Shown here: piece after piece, positions 1 through 5,724 of the stretch
How the letters are laid out: the number at the start of each line of letters is the position of its first letter
Position numbering within the stretch: position 1 is the first letter of the stretch
Origin: an uncultured Clostridium sp.
GTDB taxonomy: Bacteria > Bacillota > Clostridia > Lachnospirales > Lachnospiraceae
Reading direction: 5' to 3'
Length of the DNA: 6,740 nucleotides
NCBI GenBank assembly: GCA_945946715.1
Contig: CAMEWU010000130.1
Coordinates: forward strand, 1 to 6,740
The notes under the pieces: model-generated
The model's database searches: none
What the model was told of the DNA's origin: nothing
What the model saw: only the letters and a program-made list of their open reading frames with translations
Program-made: the position numbers and the translations under genes

Positions 1-100
1 ACGAACACCGAGAAATCGCAGATTTCGAGGTGCATGCGGGCGAAAGAGTGTGGAAGGCATCAGCACGCGGCGGAAACGAACAACGGGGAAACGGAAAGTT
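1..100. repeat. G+C-rich, CpG-rich block upstream of lepB; possible fragment of a dispersed intergenic repeat
   Basis: Seen: bases 1-100 contain 55 G or C and about a dozen CpG dinucleotides, whereas 101-180 holds only 25 G or C in 80. All three plus-strand frames are open across most of the block, as expected of stop-poor G+C-rich sequence rather than of a gene. It contains a hairpin (6-32), the palindrome GCATGC (32-37) and a 7-base direct repeat, GGAAACG at 72-78 and 87-93. The composition changes sharply just before the lepB start. Inference: it is non-native in composition and may be the end of a repeated or mobile intergenic element, or of a structured leader. The left boundary lies outside the window. 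A single copy here cannot prove repetition, so confidence is modest. Confidence 0.35.
6..32 (+). other. Hairpin with tandem G·A internal loop
   Basis: The arms CACC (6-9) and GGTG (29-32) pair, and GAAATC (12-17) pairs perfectly with GATTTC (21-26) around the triloop GCA (18-20). Between the two helices lie GA (10-11) and GA (27-28), which would face each other as tandem G·A mismatches, a stable non-canonical motif in RNA. There is no following T-run, so this is not an intrinsic terminator. Whether it acts as RNA or is part of a DNA repeat cannot be told from one copy. Confidence 0.5.
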
Positions 101-105
101 TAAAT

Positions 106-771
106 ATGACAGATAGAGAAGTAAATGAGATTCTAACAAATGCAAAAGAAAAAGTTGAACAGGATTTTGAGGCAGAGAAGCAGGGGCGGGAATTAGAAAC
201 ATCAGACAAGAAGAACACAGGAAAATTATATGGATTTATGCATTCCTTTGTTTTGCCGGTTTTATTTGGTGTGATCGCTGCACTGATATTGACACAGGTT
301 ATGTTCTTTCATGCACAGGTTCCCAGTGGGTCTATGGAAACCACCATATTAACCGGTGACCGTATTGTAGGAAACCGAATGGTCTATTGGTTTCAACAGC
401 CAACCCATGGGGAAATTATTATCTTCTGGAGCGATGAATACAATGAATTTATGGTAAAGCGGGTGATTGGATGTCCGGGGGATACTGTGGAGATTCGAGA
501 GGATGGTGTTTATGTAAATGAACAGTTGATTTCCGATACATATACACAGGGAATAACAGTCCCGTTACATGAAGGAGAAAATACATGGCAGGTGTCGGAG
601 GATAGTTATTTTGTTATGGGAGATAACCGGCAGAACTCGGCAGATTCCCGATATTGGGATCAAACCTATGTACCTCGAAGTGAAATATATGCCAGATATA
701 TGTTCCGGTATTCTTTAGGCTGGAATGGATGGTATCTGGACTGGAATGACAAGATTTCCTTTTGGGAATAA
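106..771 (+). CDS. lepB: Signal peptidase I (type I leader peptidase), 221 aa
   Basis: This membrane serine protease cuts signal peptides from exported proteins on the outer face of the membrane, using a Ser/Lys dyad. Residues 1-40 are charged and cytoplasmic, a single hydrophobic anchor spans about 46-69, and then come the family boxes: VPSGSM with nucleophile Ser76, TGDRIVGNR at 83-91, VKRVIGCPGD with general-base Lys118, and MGDNRQNSADSR at 171-182. One anchor and about 220 residues is the Gram-positive (SipS-like) layout. I chose the ATG at 106 because GGAAAG (93-98) sits 7 bases upstream. An in-frame ATG at 34 would add 24 residues encoded entirely by the odd G+C-rich block, which looks artefactual. 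No promoter is visible before it, so transcription probably starts to the left of the window. The gene heads a run of six collinear genes. Family assignment is very secure; the start is fairly secure. Confidence 0.95.
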   Translation: MTDREVNEILTNAKEKVEQDFEAEKQGRELETSDKKNTGKLYGFMHSFVLPVLFGVIAALILTQVMFFHAQVPSGSMETTILTGDRIVGNRMVYWFQQPTHGEIIIFWSDEYNEFMVKRVIGCPGDTVEIREDGVYVNEQLISDTYTQGITVPLHEGENTWQVSEDSYFVMGDNRQNSADSRYWDQTYVPRSEIYARYMFRYSLGWNGWYLDWNDKISFWE

Positions 772-805
772 TCATAGTGAACAGAAAGGCAGATTGTAGT
801 GTAAA

Positions 806-1147
806 ATGATTCAGGATAACGTGGTATTATGTGTTTCATCCAAGTACGAGCAGAAATATTATTTAAATGAAGATTTTGAAAATCTTCCGGCATCTATCCA
901 GCGGGAATTGCAGATATTGTGTGTATTATTTACAGAAGATATTGGAGGCATCCTGACACTGGAATTTGATTCGGCGGGTAATCTTCATTTTATAACTGCA
1001 GCAAATGAGGATGATTTATTGTATGATGATATTGGCAGTGCACTTAAGATAAAGCAGATTCGGGAAAGTAAGCGAGAACTGCTGGAGGCGCTGGAAACAT
1101 ATTATAAGGTATTTTTTTTAGGTGAAAGTTTTGATGTAGAAGATTAG
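806..1147 (+). CDS. Conserved protein of unknown function, resembling DUF6145, 113 aa
   Basis: I do not recognise a function. The sequence resembles what I recall as DUF6145, a short Clostridia-restricted family; that label comes from memory and is unchecked. The protein is acidic and has no signal peptide, membrane span or metal-binding motif. The first half alternates hydrophobic and polar residues, as in beta strands (VVLCVSS at 6-12, GGILTLEFD at 47-55, then LHFITA). The second half is helical and charged, about 80-103 (LKIKQIRESKRELLEALETYY). The in-frame TAG at 797-799 makes the ATG at 806 the first possible start. Its only purine-rich upstream motif, GAAAGG at 784-789, is 16 bases away, so translation may be weak or depend on ribosomes finishing lepB 34 bases earlier. 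The stop lies 14 bases before the Dabb gene, suggesting co-transcription with it. The gene itself is secure; its role is unknown. Confidence 0.85.
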   Translation: MIQDNVVLCVSSKYEQKYYLNEDFENLPASIQRELQILCVLFTEDIGGILTLEFDSAGNLHFITAANEDDLLYDDIGSALKIKQIRESKRELLEALETYYKVFFLGESFDVED

Positions 1148-1161
1148 AAAGGAGAAAGAAA

Positions 1162-1464
1162 ATGATACGTCATGTAGTTATGTTTGGAATAAGAGGAGAT
1201 GGTGAGCTGACACCATTGCAGAAAGCAGAAGAACTTGGTGAAAAGTTGAAAGCATTACCGGAACAGATACCATTTCTGAAACGGATGGAGGTTGGAGTGA
1301 ATTCTGAGAAGGCTCCGGTTGAGAATGCACAATTGGTTTTGATTGCAGATTTTGATTCTATTGAAGATTGTGCTATGTATACCATACATCCGGCACATGT
1401 AGCAGTTGCAGAAGAAATTGGAAAGGTAAAGACCGGTCGTTGTTGTGTGGATTATGAAATATAA
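1162..1464 (+). CDS. Dabb-family (stress-responsive alpha/beta-barrel) small protein, 100 aa
   Basis: The length and pattern fit the Dabb family of dimeric ferredoxin-like folds. It opens with the typical IRHVVMF strand (2-8), has a long charged helix about 17-33, a central strand NAQLVLIADF (55-64), and the conserved YTIHPAHV segment (73-80) followed by a helix. Family members range from stress-induced plant proteins to polyketide cyclases and many bacterial proteins of unknown role. Nothing here identifies a substrate, and the adjacent Cys94-Cys95 near the C terminus is not a family hallmark I know. The start is well supported: GGAG at 1151-1154 lies 7 bases before the ATG. It sits 14 bases after the DUF6145-like gene and 52 bases before coaX, so it is probably in the same transcript. 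The family call is good; the biochemical function is unknown. Confidence 0.85.
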   Translation: MIRHVVMFGIRGDGELTPLQKAEELGEKLKALPEQIPFLKRMEVGVNSEKAPVENAQLVLIADFDSIEDCAMYTIHPAHVAVAEEIGKVKTGRCCVDYEI

Positions 1465-1516
1465 CGTTGACGGAATAGAACAGATTAGAGGATAAGTAAG
1501 AGGAGAAACACGATAT

Positions 1517-2287
1517 ATGTTAGTAACCATCGATGTGGGAAATTCCAATATTACCATTGGATTATTTCAAGGTGATTCTATAAAAGGAACCTTTCGAATG
1601 ACAACAAAGATACCACGAACATCTGATGAATATGGTATATTCTTTACAGACCTGTTAACGGCACGCAGCATTCAGACGAAAGAGGTTCAGGCAGTTATTA
1701 TAGCATCGGTTGTGCCGGATGTGATGCACTCTTTGACCAGCGGTATCTGGAAGTATTTACATGTAAAGCCGATTATTGTTGGCCCTGGTATTCGAACCGG
1801 AATTAAACTGGCAACAGAGAATCCTAGAGAGCTGGGAGCTGACCGAATTGTAGATGCTGTAGCAGCATATGAGATTTATGGTGGTCCGGTATTGGTAATA
1901 GACTTTGGCACAGCAACTACCCATGATTTGGTGTTGGGTGACGGAAGCCTGGTTGCAGGAGTAACATCTCCGGGAATTCGGATTTCTGCAAATGCATTAT
2001 GGAACAATGCGGCAAAACTGCCGGAAATTGAAATTCGTAAGCCGGACAGCATTTTAGCAAAAAATACAGTGACCAGTATGCAGGCAGGTTTGATTTATGG
2101 CTGTATCGGACAGACCGAATACATTATTCGTAAGATGCAGGAAGAGGCCGGATTACAGGAGATGAAAGTGGTTGCAACAGGTGGTCTTGGAAAAATCATT
2201 TCTCAGGAAACAGAAGCCATTCATGTTTATGACCCGGATTTAACCTTGAAGGGTCTGAAATTAATCTATGAGAAACAGGGGAAATAG
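1517..2287 (+). CDS. coaX: Type III pantothenate kinase (CoaX), 256 aa
   Basis: It phosphorylates pantothenate with ATP, the first committed step of coenzyme A synthesis, in the cytoplasm. The type III enzyme belongs to the acetate/sugar kinase/Hsp70 (ASKHA) fold and is not inhibited by CoA. Visible motifs are the phosphate-binding DVGNSNITIG (6-15), GPGIRTGI (89-96) at the pantothenate site, ELGADR (105-110) with catalytic Asp109, IDFGTATT (128-135), and SPGIRIS (151-157). The C-terminal DPDLTLKGL (239-247) is also typical. Two small departures from the common pattern are AGVTSPG (147-153), where GGxIxPG is usual, and His136 after TATT, where an aromatic residue or lysine is common; neither removes a catalytic residue. 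AGGAG at 1501-1505 lies 11 bases before the start. The stop is 2 bases before the dusB start. Full length and intact. Confidence 0.96.
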   Translation: MLVTIDVGNSNITIGLFQGDSIKGTFRMTTKIPRTSDEYGIFFTDLLTARSIQTKEVQAVIIASVVPDVMHSLTSGIWKYLHVKPIIVGPGIRTGIKLATENPRELGADRIVDAVAAYEIYGGPVLVIDFGTATTHDLVLGDGSLVAGVTSPGIRISANALWNNAAKLPEIEIRKPDSILAKNTVTSMQAGLIYGCIGQTEYIIRKMQEEAGLQEMKVVATGGLGKIISQETEAIHVYDPDLTLKGLKLIYEKQGK

Positions 2288-2289
2288 TC

Positions 2290-3264
2290 ATGGCAGCCCG
2301 AATTGGAACCATTGATATTCAGGATAAATTGATACTGGCACCTATGGCGGGAATTACGGATTTGCCGTTTCGATTGCTTTGTAAAGAGCAGGGTTGTGAT
2401 ATTCTTTATACGGAAATGGTAAGTGCTAAGGCTATGTTCTATCATAATAAGAATACTATACCGTTGCTGGCACTGGAAGAAAAAGAAAAACCCATTGGGT
2501 TACAACTGTTTGGATCAGAGCCGCAGCTTATGGCAGATATGGCGAAGCAAATCGAAGCAATCGGTTTCGATTTTATTGATGTCAATATGGGATGCCCGGT
2601 TCCGAAGGTATTCAACAATGGAGAAGGTTCTGCATTAATGAAGAATCCCAAGCTGGTGGGAGAGATTGTATATGCCATGAGCCGTGCAGTCCATGTGCCG
2701 GTTACCATTAAAATACGAAAAGGAATCGATGATGAACATGTGAATGCGGTTGAGATTGCGAAGATTGCGGAAGAAAATGGAGCGGCAGCAGTTGCAGTGC
2801 ATGGAAGAACCCGAACTCAGTATTATGCCGGACAGGCAGACTGGGATATTATACGTCAGGTGAAAGAAGCAATTAACATACCGGTAATCGGAAATGGAGA
2901 TATCCTGACGGCAGAAGATGCATTGCGAATGAAATCAGAAACCAATTGTGATGCTTATATGATTGGAAGAGGCGCTAAGGGGAATCCATGGATTTTTCGT
3001 CAGATTAAAGAAGCATTAGAGACAGGAAAGGTACCGGAAAAGCCACCTGTTTCAGAAGTGGTAGATATGATGTTGCGTCATCTGGATATGATGATTGAGT
3101 TTAAGGGAGAATATACAGGTGTACATGAAATGCGAAAGCATGTATCCTGGTATACCACAGGATATCCCAATGCAACCAAAATTCGAGGCAGAATTAATCA
3201 GGTTGAAACCAGAAGTGAGCTGGAGGAGATACTGCGTAACTGGCAGGCTGGCCAAATAGTATAA
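2290..3264 (+). CDS. dusB: tRNA-dihydrouridine synthase, DusB type, 324 aa
   Basis: This flavoenzyme reduces specific uridines in the tRNA D-loop to dihydrouridine using NADPH and FMN. The N-terminal TIM barrel shows LAPMAGITDLPFR (16-28), the TEMVSAKA segment (41-48), NMGCPVPKV (99-107) with catalytic Cys102, KIRKG (141-145) with Lys141 at the flavin site, VHGRTR (170-175), GNGDI (201-205) and GRGAKGNPWIF (226-236) that holds the FMN phosphate. The C-terminal helical tRNA-binding domain follows from about 255, with MRKHVSWY at 281-288. The length is normal. AGGGG at 2277-2281, inside the end of coaX, serves as ribosome binding site, and the 2-base gap to coaX implies translational coupling. 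Assignment to DusB rather than another Dus subfamily rests on overall resemblance and the coaX neighbourhood. Confidence 0.95.
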   Translation: MAARIGTIDIQDKLILAPMAGITDLPFRLLCKEQGCDILYTEMVSAKAMFYHNKNTIPLLALEEKEKPIGLQLFGSEPQLMADMAKQIEAIGFDFIDVNMGCPVPKVFNNGEGSALMKNPKLVGEIVYAMSRAVHVPVTIKIRKGIDDEHVNAVEIAKIAEENGAAAVAVHGRTRTQYYAGQADWDIIRQVKEAINIPVIGNGDILTAEDALRMKSETNCDAYMIGRGAKGNPWIFRQIKEALETGKVPEKPPVSEVVDMMLRHLDMMIEFKGEYTGVHEMRKHVSWYTTGYPNATKIRGRINQVETRSELEEILRNWQAGQIV

Positions 3265-3322
3265 GAATGAAAAATAATAGATAAAAGAGAAGGTAAAAAA
3301 GGATTAGGAAAGGGGAACTGGT

Positions 3323-3865
3323 ATGGAAGCACTGGAATGTATTAAGACACGAAGAAGTTGCAGAAAGTTTAAGGAAGAGGCAGTACCACATCAGATTATT
3401 GAAGAGATAGTGGGAATTGCAACATATGCACCATCATGGAAAAATACACAGATTACACGGTATATTGTAATTGAAGACAAGGAAAAACTGCAAAGAATTG
3501 CAGATGACTGTGTACTGGATTTTGAATATAATAAAAAGACAATTAGCCGTTGTCCGATGCTGGTGGTTGTAACTATGGTGAAGAACCGTTCCGGATATGA
3601 GAAAGATGGCTCCTTTACAACATCAAAGGGAGATCGTTGGGAAATGTTTGATGCAGGTATTGCAACCCAAACCTTCTGCCTGGCGGCACATGAGAAAGGT
3701 CTGGGCTCTGTAATTATGGGAATTTTTGATGAAGCAAAGCTTGCAGAGGTAGTAAGTATTCCGGATGGACAGCAGGTAGCTGCGTTAGTAGCAGTGGGAT
3801 ATCCGGTATTCCAGCCGGAAGCTCCAAAACGGAAAGAGACTTCAGAGCTGTTATCATTTCAATAA
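3323..3865 (+). CDS. Nitroreductase-family FMN oxidoreductase, 180 aa
   Basis: This is a single-domain member of the FMN-dependent nitroreductase superfamily, cytoplasmic and normally dimeric, reducing nitroaromatics, quinones or other acceptors with NAD(P)H. Evidence is the N-terminal TRRSCRKF (9-16) that grips the FMN phosphate, APSWKNTQ (36-43), the helix AGIATQTFCLAAHEKGLGS (111-129), IMGIF (131-135) and the closing VAVGYPVFQPEAPKR (156-170). The 180-residue length is normal for the small subgroup. The substrate cannot be read from sequence. AGGGG at 3311-3315 lies 7 bases before the ATG. It starts 58 bases after dusB across a purine-rich gap (3265-3322) with no hairpin, so read-through from dusB is plausible. 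The stop codon is 6 bases from the stop of the opposing superoxide dismutase gene. The shared redox theme with that gene is suggestive only. Confidence 0.92.
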   Translation: MEALECIKTRRSCRKFKEEAVPHQIIEEIVGIATYAPSWKNTQITRYIVIEDKEKLQRIADDCVLDFEYNKKTISRCPMLVVVTMVKNRSGYEKDGSFTTSKGDRWEMFDAGIATQTFCLAAHEKGLGSVIMGIFDEAKLAEVVSIPDGQQVAALVAVGYPVFQPEAPKRKETSELLSFQ

Positions 3866-3871
3866 CAATCG

Positions 3872-4495
3872 TTACATGGAAGCAGTCTGAAACAGGGTAG
3901 CCACATAGTTCCAGTTAATCAGATGAAACCAATTAGCGATATAATCTGCCCGACGGTTTTGATACTGTAAATAATAAGCATGCTCCCAGACGTCAATACA
4001 TAAAATTGGTTTTTGGGAGTCGGTGATTGGCGTGTCCTGGTTGGAAGTGCTGAGAACAGATAGTTTTCCATTTTCACATACCAGCCAGGCATAGCCGGAA
4101 CCAAATTGCTTCATAGCTGCATTTGTTAAGACACGGGTAAAATTATCAAAAGATTCAAAGTCTCTATGAATGGCATTTGCCAGGTCTCCTTCCGGCATGG
4201 AAAATCCGTTTCCTTGCATACAGCGAAAATAAAGCTGGTGATTATATACACCTCCGCCGTTATTTTTTATTCCTGTTTGTATTGTTTCCGGTAAATCTTT
4301 TAAGTGAATCAGTAAGTATTCCAATGTATAATCTTGTAATTTCGGAAAATCAGATAAAATATCATTTAAATTATCTACATAGGTTTTATAGTGCTTATCG
4401 TGGTGAAGTTTCAGTATTTCCTGGCAAAGCTCCGGTTCTAATTCGTTATATCCATATGGTAAAGGTTCTGTTTGAAAAGGAAAAGTCTCATTCAT
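3872..4495 (-). CDS. sodA: Superoxide dismutase, Fe/Mn family, Mn-type active-site pattern, 207 aa
   Basis: It converts superoxide to oxygen and hydrogen peroxide. The four metal ligands are present: His31 in LHHDKHYKTYV, His86 in NHQLYF, and Asp168 with His172 in DVWEHAYY. The C-terminal half carries the signatures FGSGYAWLV (131-139), STSNQDTP (149-156) and YQNRRADYI (178-186). The outer-sphere glutamine appears to be Gln153 in NQD, with Gly82 where Fe enzymes place Gln; this is the Mn-type arrangement, although such residues do not exclude cambialistic metal use. Against E. coli SodA, His31 is replaced by Tyr36 and Trp85 by Phe90 near the active site. There is no signal peptide, so it is cytoplasmic. 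GTGAGGA (4502-4508, minus strand) precedes the ATG by 6 bases. It is divergent from the P60 gene. The family is certain; the sodA symbol and the metal are less so. Confidence 0.93.
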   Translation of the reverse strand: MNETFPFQTEPLPYGYNELEPELCQEILKLHHDKHYKTYVDNLNDILSDFPKLQDYTLEYLLIHLKDLPETIQTGIKNNGGGVYNHQLYFRCMQGNGFSMPEGDLANAIHRDFESFDNFTRVLTNAAMKQFGSGYAWLVCENGKLSVLSTSNQDTPITDSQKPILCIDVWEHAYYLQYQNRRADYIANWFHLINWNYVATLFQTASM

Positions 4496-4529
4496 TGTAT
4501 GTCCTCACTTTCTATATCGTTATGCTGGT

Positions 4530-4535
4530 ATTATA
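4530..4535 (-). promoter_or_regulatory. Probable -10 element of the superoxide dismutase promoter
   Basis: Read on the minus strand, 4535 down to 4530 is a perfect TATAAT, 34 bases from the start codon. The matching -35 position 17 bases upstream (4558-4553) reads GGTATA, a poor match, so the promoter may be weak or need an activator. I saw no convincing PerR- or Fur-like palindrome over it. Confidence 0.45.
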
Positions 4536-4547
4536 TGCATTTTGGAT

Positions 4548-4576
4548 TTGAATATACCATGGGAATTTGATATACT
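4548..4576 (+). promoter_or_regulatory. Sigma-A-type promoter for the SH3-NlpC/P60 gene
   Basis: TTGAAT (4548-4553) and TATACT (4571-4576) are separated by exactly 17 bases and match the housekeeping consensus at 4 of 6 and 5 of 6 positions. Transcription would begin near 4583, giving a leader of about 30 bases that contains the ribosome binding site GAGG (4605-4608). Its -35 box abuts the presumed -35 region of the divergent superoxide dismutase promoter. Confidence 0.65.
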
Positions 4577-4615
4577 AGACGGGTAACAATTGAATGCGTT
4601 AATTGAGGATAAAAA

Positions 4616-5692
4616 ATGAGAGAATATTTGCAAAAGAATCGGAAAGCAATCGGCATGACTGCATTTGGATTTTTTCTGGTTTTGGTGAGCTGTCTGTTGC
4701 TGTCGAAACAAGTGGATGCGGGAAAACGGTATAATAGTAGCGCAGTAGCCGGAATTGCTTATGATGTAGATAATTATATTGAAAACTTATCGGATGATGA
4801 AATTGGAATTTCCGTTGATATGACCCAGATACTGGGAGAAGTAGATACGGAAGAGAATTCCTATCCGGATTATGCCGGTAAATGTATGGCAGTTGTTGAT
4901 AATTCGCTGAATGTTCGGGATATGCCAAGCACGGATGGCAATATTGTGGGAAAAATGGTGGTTGGTTCTCTGGCTGATGTGGTAGAGCGGGGAGAAAGCT
5001 GGACAAAGATACATTCCGGTAATGTAGATGGATATGTAAGTAATGATTATTTGGTTTTTGATGATGCTGCCGGTGCTTATGCACAGCAGGTATGTACAAT
5101 GGTGGCAACTGTAAATGCAGATGTGTTAATGGTTCGAGAAGAACCGGGTACAGATGCTGCTATCTTAGACCGTGTTGTTCAGAATCAGGATTTGACCCTA
5201 TTGGAAGAGTTGGATGGATGGGTAAAAGTTCGGCTGGAAGATGGAACCGAAGGCTATGTATCATCGGAATATGTGACAGTACATTTTGGGACTAAGACTG
5301 CTTATACCTTGGATGAACTGGCATCAACAAAACGGATGCAGATTGTGAACTATGGATTGCAGTTTGTGGGAAATCCATATGTTTGGGGTGGAACCAGTCT
5401 GACAAATGGTACGGACTGCTCCGGGTTTACCATGCGGGTGTATCAGAATTTTGGATATACTATTAATCGATCTTCCCGTTCCCAGTTTAGTAATGGAGTT
5501 CCGGTAAGTCTGGATGATTTACAACCTGGTGATTTAGTATTTTACGCTTATAGCAATGGAACTATTCATCATGTTGCACTTTATATTGGAAATGGACAAA
5601 TTGTACATGCTTGCGATTCTCGAACCGGTATAATTGTATCCAGTGTTTATTATAATACACCATATGGTGCCAGAAGAATTATAACAGATTAA
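4616..5692 (+). CDS. Secreted or membrane-tethered cell-wall peptidase with two SH3 repeats and an NlpC/P60 domain, 358 aa
   Basis: It probably cuts peptide stems of peptidoglycan (gamma-D-Glu to diamino acid endopeptidase type) outside the membrane. The order is a basic N terminus, a hydrophobic segment about 12-30, an acidic linker (about 48-86), SH3-type repeat 1 (about 90-148, with LNVRDMPSTDGNIVG), SH3-type repeat 2 (about 160-222, with LMVREEPGTDAAIL), and NlpC/P60 (about 240-356). Each SH3 repeat ends in a GYVS motif (139-142 and 213-216). The catalytic residues are visible: Cys268 in TDCSGF, His319 in HHVALYIG, and polar third residue His331 in QIVHA. Processing is ambiguous: VDA ending at 35 fits signal peptidase I, whereas LVSC at 23-26 resembles a lipobox, although hydrophobic residues follow that Cys. 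GAGG at 4605-4608, 7 bases upstream, supports the start. It has its own promoter, and dgt follows 32 bases downstream. Confidence 0.93.
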   Translation: MREYLQKNRKAIGMTAFGFFLVLVSCLLLSKQVDAGKRYNSSAVAGIAYDVDNYIENLSDDEIGISVDMTQILGEVDTEENSYPDYAGKCMAVVDNSLNVRDMPSTDGNIVGKMVVGSLADVVERGESWTKIHSGNVDGYVSNDYLVFDDAAGAYAQQVCTMVATVNADVLMVREEPGTDAAILDRVVQNQDLTLLEELDGWVKVRLEDGTEGYVSSEYVTVHFGTKTAYTLDELASTKRMQIVNYGLQFVGNPYVWGGTSLTNGTDCSGFTMRVYQNFGYTINRSSRSQFSNGVPVSLDDLQPGDLVFYAYSNGTIHHVALYIGNGQIVHACDSRTGIIVSSVYYNTPYGARRIITD

Positions 5693-5724
5693 TCAGTATC
5701 AGAATATGTGCAGGAGTAACAAAT

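Noticed and set aside
1467..1496. Possible promoter before coaX: TTGACG (1467-1472) and GATAAG (1491-1496).
   Set aside because: The -10 match is weak, and transcription would start inside or at the AGGAG ribosome binding site (1501-1505), leaving no usable leader.
3237..3265. Possible nitroreductase promoter ending in TATAAG (3260-3265).
   Set aside because: The -35 position (TAACTG) does not match the consensus, and the motif overlaps the dusB stop; the gap is simply purine-rich.
3849..3867. Hairpin TGTTAT/ATAACA as a bidirectional terminator.
   Set aside because: It has six mostly A-T pairs, a 7-base loop and no T-run on either side, and it overlaps the nitroreductase stop codon; too weak to call a terminator.
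4177..4551. Plus-strand open frame of 124 codons over the superoxide dismutase gene, with hydrophobic stretches.
   Set aside because: It is antisense to a gene with complete metal-ligand motifs and has no recognisable family or start signal.
4599..5108. Minus-strand open frame of 169 codons within the P60 gene.
   Set aside because: It lies opposite a well-supported gene, is rich in His, Pro, Tyr and Gln as expected of an antisense shadow, and has no domain or ribosome binding site.
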